A DNA stretch of 64,000 nucleotides. It comes from Anaeromicropila herbilytica (GTDB lineage Bacteria; Bacillota; Clostridia; Lachnospirales; Lachnospiraceae). The position numbers were made by a program, and so were the translations under genes. The DNA lies in the NCBI RefSeq assembly GCF_016591975.1, contig NZ_AP024169.1, forward strand, positions 2,829,001 through 2,893,000. Reading direction: 5' to 3'. Positions 62,603 through 64,000 of the stretch are shown piece after piece. The notes under the pieces are model-generated. The model saw only the letters and a program-made list of their open reading frames with translations. It ran no database searches and was not told the DNA's origin. The number at the start of each line of letters is the position of its first letter. The stretch's first letter is position 1.

Positions 62603-64000
62603 CTATCCTAGTTTTACCCTAGCTTTGATTGCTGGACCGCCAGTTGATACCTTAACCCATTCTTTGTAACCTTTGCCACAGAATCCTGTTCCGGATAATT
62701 CCATATCAGTAGATACCATGGATATTGATTTTAACAAATCAGGTACATAACCAGTTAATACAACTGGTGAAAATACTTTACCTGTAAATCTACCACCTTT
62801 AATTTCTCTAGCAATATTTACCATGCATTGAATACCCCAGTTTTTAGGATCTTCCATACCATTCATTGAATTTTCTAAAAAGAAACCATAATCTATGGAG
62901 GAAATCATTTCTTCTACCGTGTTCGTTCCAGTTTCAAAGAAAGTATTCGTCATACGAGTATATGCTTTTCTTTCATAATTCTGTCTTCTGCCATTACCTG
63001 TAGGTTTCGTTCCTAGATACATGGCTGCTTGACTATCGCATATTCCTTGCTTTAAGATTCCCTTATCAATAATAATTGTATCTTTTGCAAGAGATCCTTC
63101 ATCATCAAAATAGAATGAGCCGGTTTGTGCTGCTGCACTTGCTCCATCATGCATTGTAACAAGAGAAGATGCTACTTCTTTGTCAATATACTTACTTGCT
63201 AAGGCACGGTCTTTCACAAACATATCCATCTCAACTCCATGACCAAAAGCTTCATGTGCAATCAGTCCAGTTACATCTGGATCACAAATAACATCGTATT
63301 CACCTGGAGTAATTGGAGTGCTATCTAATAATTCTAACGTTACTTTAACAGCATCTTCTACACCATGTTTCATCTGGTCTAGAAGTTCAGCTCCACCCTG
63401 TACTGAGAAAGTTTTATATGTATATTTTACCTCAGCATCTTTTCTAGCCATTGGCATTTCCATTCCATTTGACCAAAGGATGCTTTGCTCTAGATCTTTC
63501 TTCTCAGATAAGAATATCTTACTCAAATGTAAATATTCAAAATGAACTCTACAGTCAATAATTCTCTCATCTACAAGTCGCGCTTTTTCGCTAATCTCTG
63601 TAAGAACCTCAACTATTTCCTTATCTCCTAACTCACTTGGATCAACTTCATATTCACTACTCTTTGAAAACTTAATCTCTTCTTCTTCTAATTTTTCATA
63701 TTTGGTTTCTGTAACTATGTTTGTTAACTTACCTCTTAATGGAACAAGGTCATTCTTGATTGTCTCAACTATTTTAGGAATTAAACTTTCATTAATTTCA
63801 TTAAAAGAATACTCACTATACCCTGTACCATCATATACACGAACAACAAAGCCTCTCTCATTGGTCATACTATTTACTGAGATTGTTGTACCTGAACGTG
63901 ACACATTATAAGTCTTTCCCTTAGAATCAGATGCTAAGATCGATACATAAGTATATTCTTTTAATAGTTCATTCAATAATACTTTTAGACTTGGCTTTAC
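62603..64000 (-). CDS. tldD: TldD-family metalloprotease, 5' end beyond window
   Basis: Open to the right edge: the frame continues upstream of the TTG at 63976 (which has no ribosome site) as VKPSLKVL, so the true start is probably just past 64000. The zinc site is LIAHEAFGHGVEMD (HExxxH), followed by the family blocks GSFYFDDEGSLAKDTIIIDKG and the Cys-containing GTGFCGKGYKEWVKVSTGGP at the end. It is the catalytic half of TldDE, a peptidase that trims unfolded peptides and, in some species, modified peptide precursors. No peptide precursor gene is visible nearby. Confidence 0.9.
   Translation of the reverse strand, partial: VKPSLKVLLNELLKEYTYVSILASDSKGKTYNVSRSGTTISVNSMTNERGFVVRVYDGTGYSEYSFNEINESLIPKIVETIKNDLVPLRGKLTNIVTETKYEKLEEEEIKFSKSSEYEVDPSELGDKEIVEVLTEISEKARLVDERIIDCRVHFEYLHLSKIFLSEKKDLEQSILWSNGMEMPMARKDAEVKYTYKTFSVQGGAELLDQMKHGVEDAVKVTLELLDSTPITPGEYDVICDPDVTGLIAHEAFGHGVEMDMFVKDRALASKYIDKEVASSLVTMHDGASAAAQTGSFYFDDEGSLAKDTIIIDKGILKQGICDSQAAMYLGTKPTGNGRRQNYERKAYTRMTNTFFETGTNTVEEMISSIDYGFFLENSMNGMEDPKNWGIQCMVNIAREIKGGRFTGKVFSPVVLTGYVPDLLKSISMVSTDMELSGTGFCGKGYKEWVKVSTGGPAIKARVKLG

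Noticed and set aside
1..64000. CRISPR arrays, tRNA or rRNA genes, prophage, conjugation or transposase genes
   Set aside because: None seen by eye on either strand; the only repeats are the MITE-like palindromes and terminators.

Overview
The window is AT-rich DNA with tightly packed genes and Gram-positive signals: AGGAGG-type ribosome binding sites, several TTG starts, a lipobox in the zinc-binding lipoprotein and U-tract terminators. The gene content (hybrid cluster protein, 2-hydroxyacyl-CoA dehydratase activases, NADH:flavin enoate reductase, butanol-type iron alcohol dehydrogenase, Csp-like S8 protease, PTS-coupled glycosidase) points to an anaerobic, carbohydrate-fermenting clostridium of the Lachnospiraceae, most like the Lachnoclostridium (Clostridium) phytofermentans group. 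That assignment is inference from gene content, not a database match.

Layout. 1-7055 (minus strand): a sugar locus with a PRD/PTS regulator, a carbohydrate esterase, PTS IIB, IIC and IIA, and a GH78-type rhamnosidase running off the left edge. 7.6-9.5 kb: iron alcohol dehydrogenase and a cupin. 9.7-12.9 kb: FAD oxidoreductase, DUF1450 protein and hybrid cluster protein, a likely nitrosative-stress unit. 13.2-15.3 kb: a tyrosine phosphatase and an FTR1-type iron permease behind a near-consensus Fur box. 15.3-18.3 kb: a 2-hydroxyacyl-CoA dehydratase-like subunit and a dehydratase/activase fusion. 18.7-21.8 kb: a divergent zinc uptake locus (znuCB and znuA) with a 19-bp dyad on each side; its third gene, a TIGR03943-type protein, has been beheaded by a repeat element. 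22-31.8 kb: NifX-like and DUF134 proteins, a C_GCAxxG_C_C protein, oligoendopeptidase F, ClC channel, tandem GNAT, a stand-alone E2 acyltransferase domain, XRE-TPR regulator and DedA. 32-39.5 kb: enoate reductase, a divergent TetR regulator and a 1410-residue double activase. 39.7-44 kb: NudC, a phosphotransferase, a stress SDR and carbonic anhydrase. 44.2-51.6 kb: a chemoreceptor, then the most unusual part of the window: a sugar-binding-type protein with no export signal, a metallophosphatase fused to a second copy of the same binding domain, and a signal-less subtilase. 51.6-64 kb: PAP2 phosphatase, CsbD, TetR plus YhgE/Pip, amtB-glnK, a lipoprotein, CorA and a TldE/TldD pair that runs off the right edge.

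At least two families of non-coding palindromic mobile repeats (MITE-like) are scattered through the intergenic regions. Family 1 has three nearly complete copies of 259-294 bp with an ATGATTCGAGGGTCAAAAGCC-type end, plus several remnants, one of which supplies the present 5' end of the truncated TIGR03943 gene. Family 2 is a single 291-bp hairpin flanked by a 7-bp direct repeat. No rRNA, tRNA, CRISPR array, phage or transposase gene was seen.
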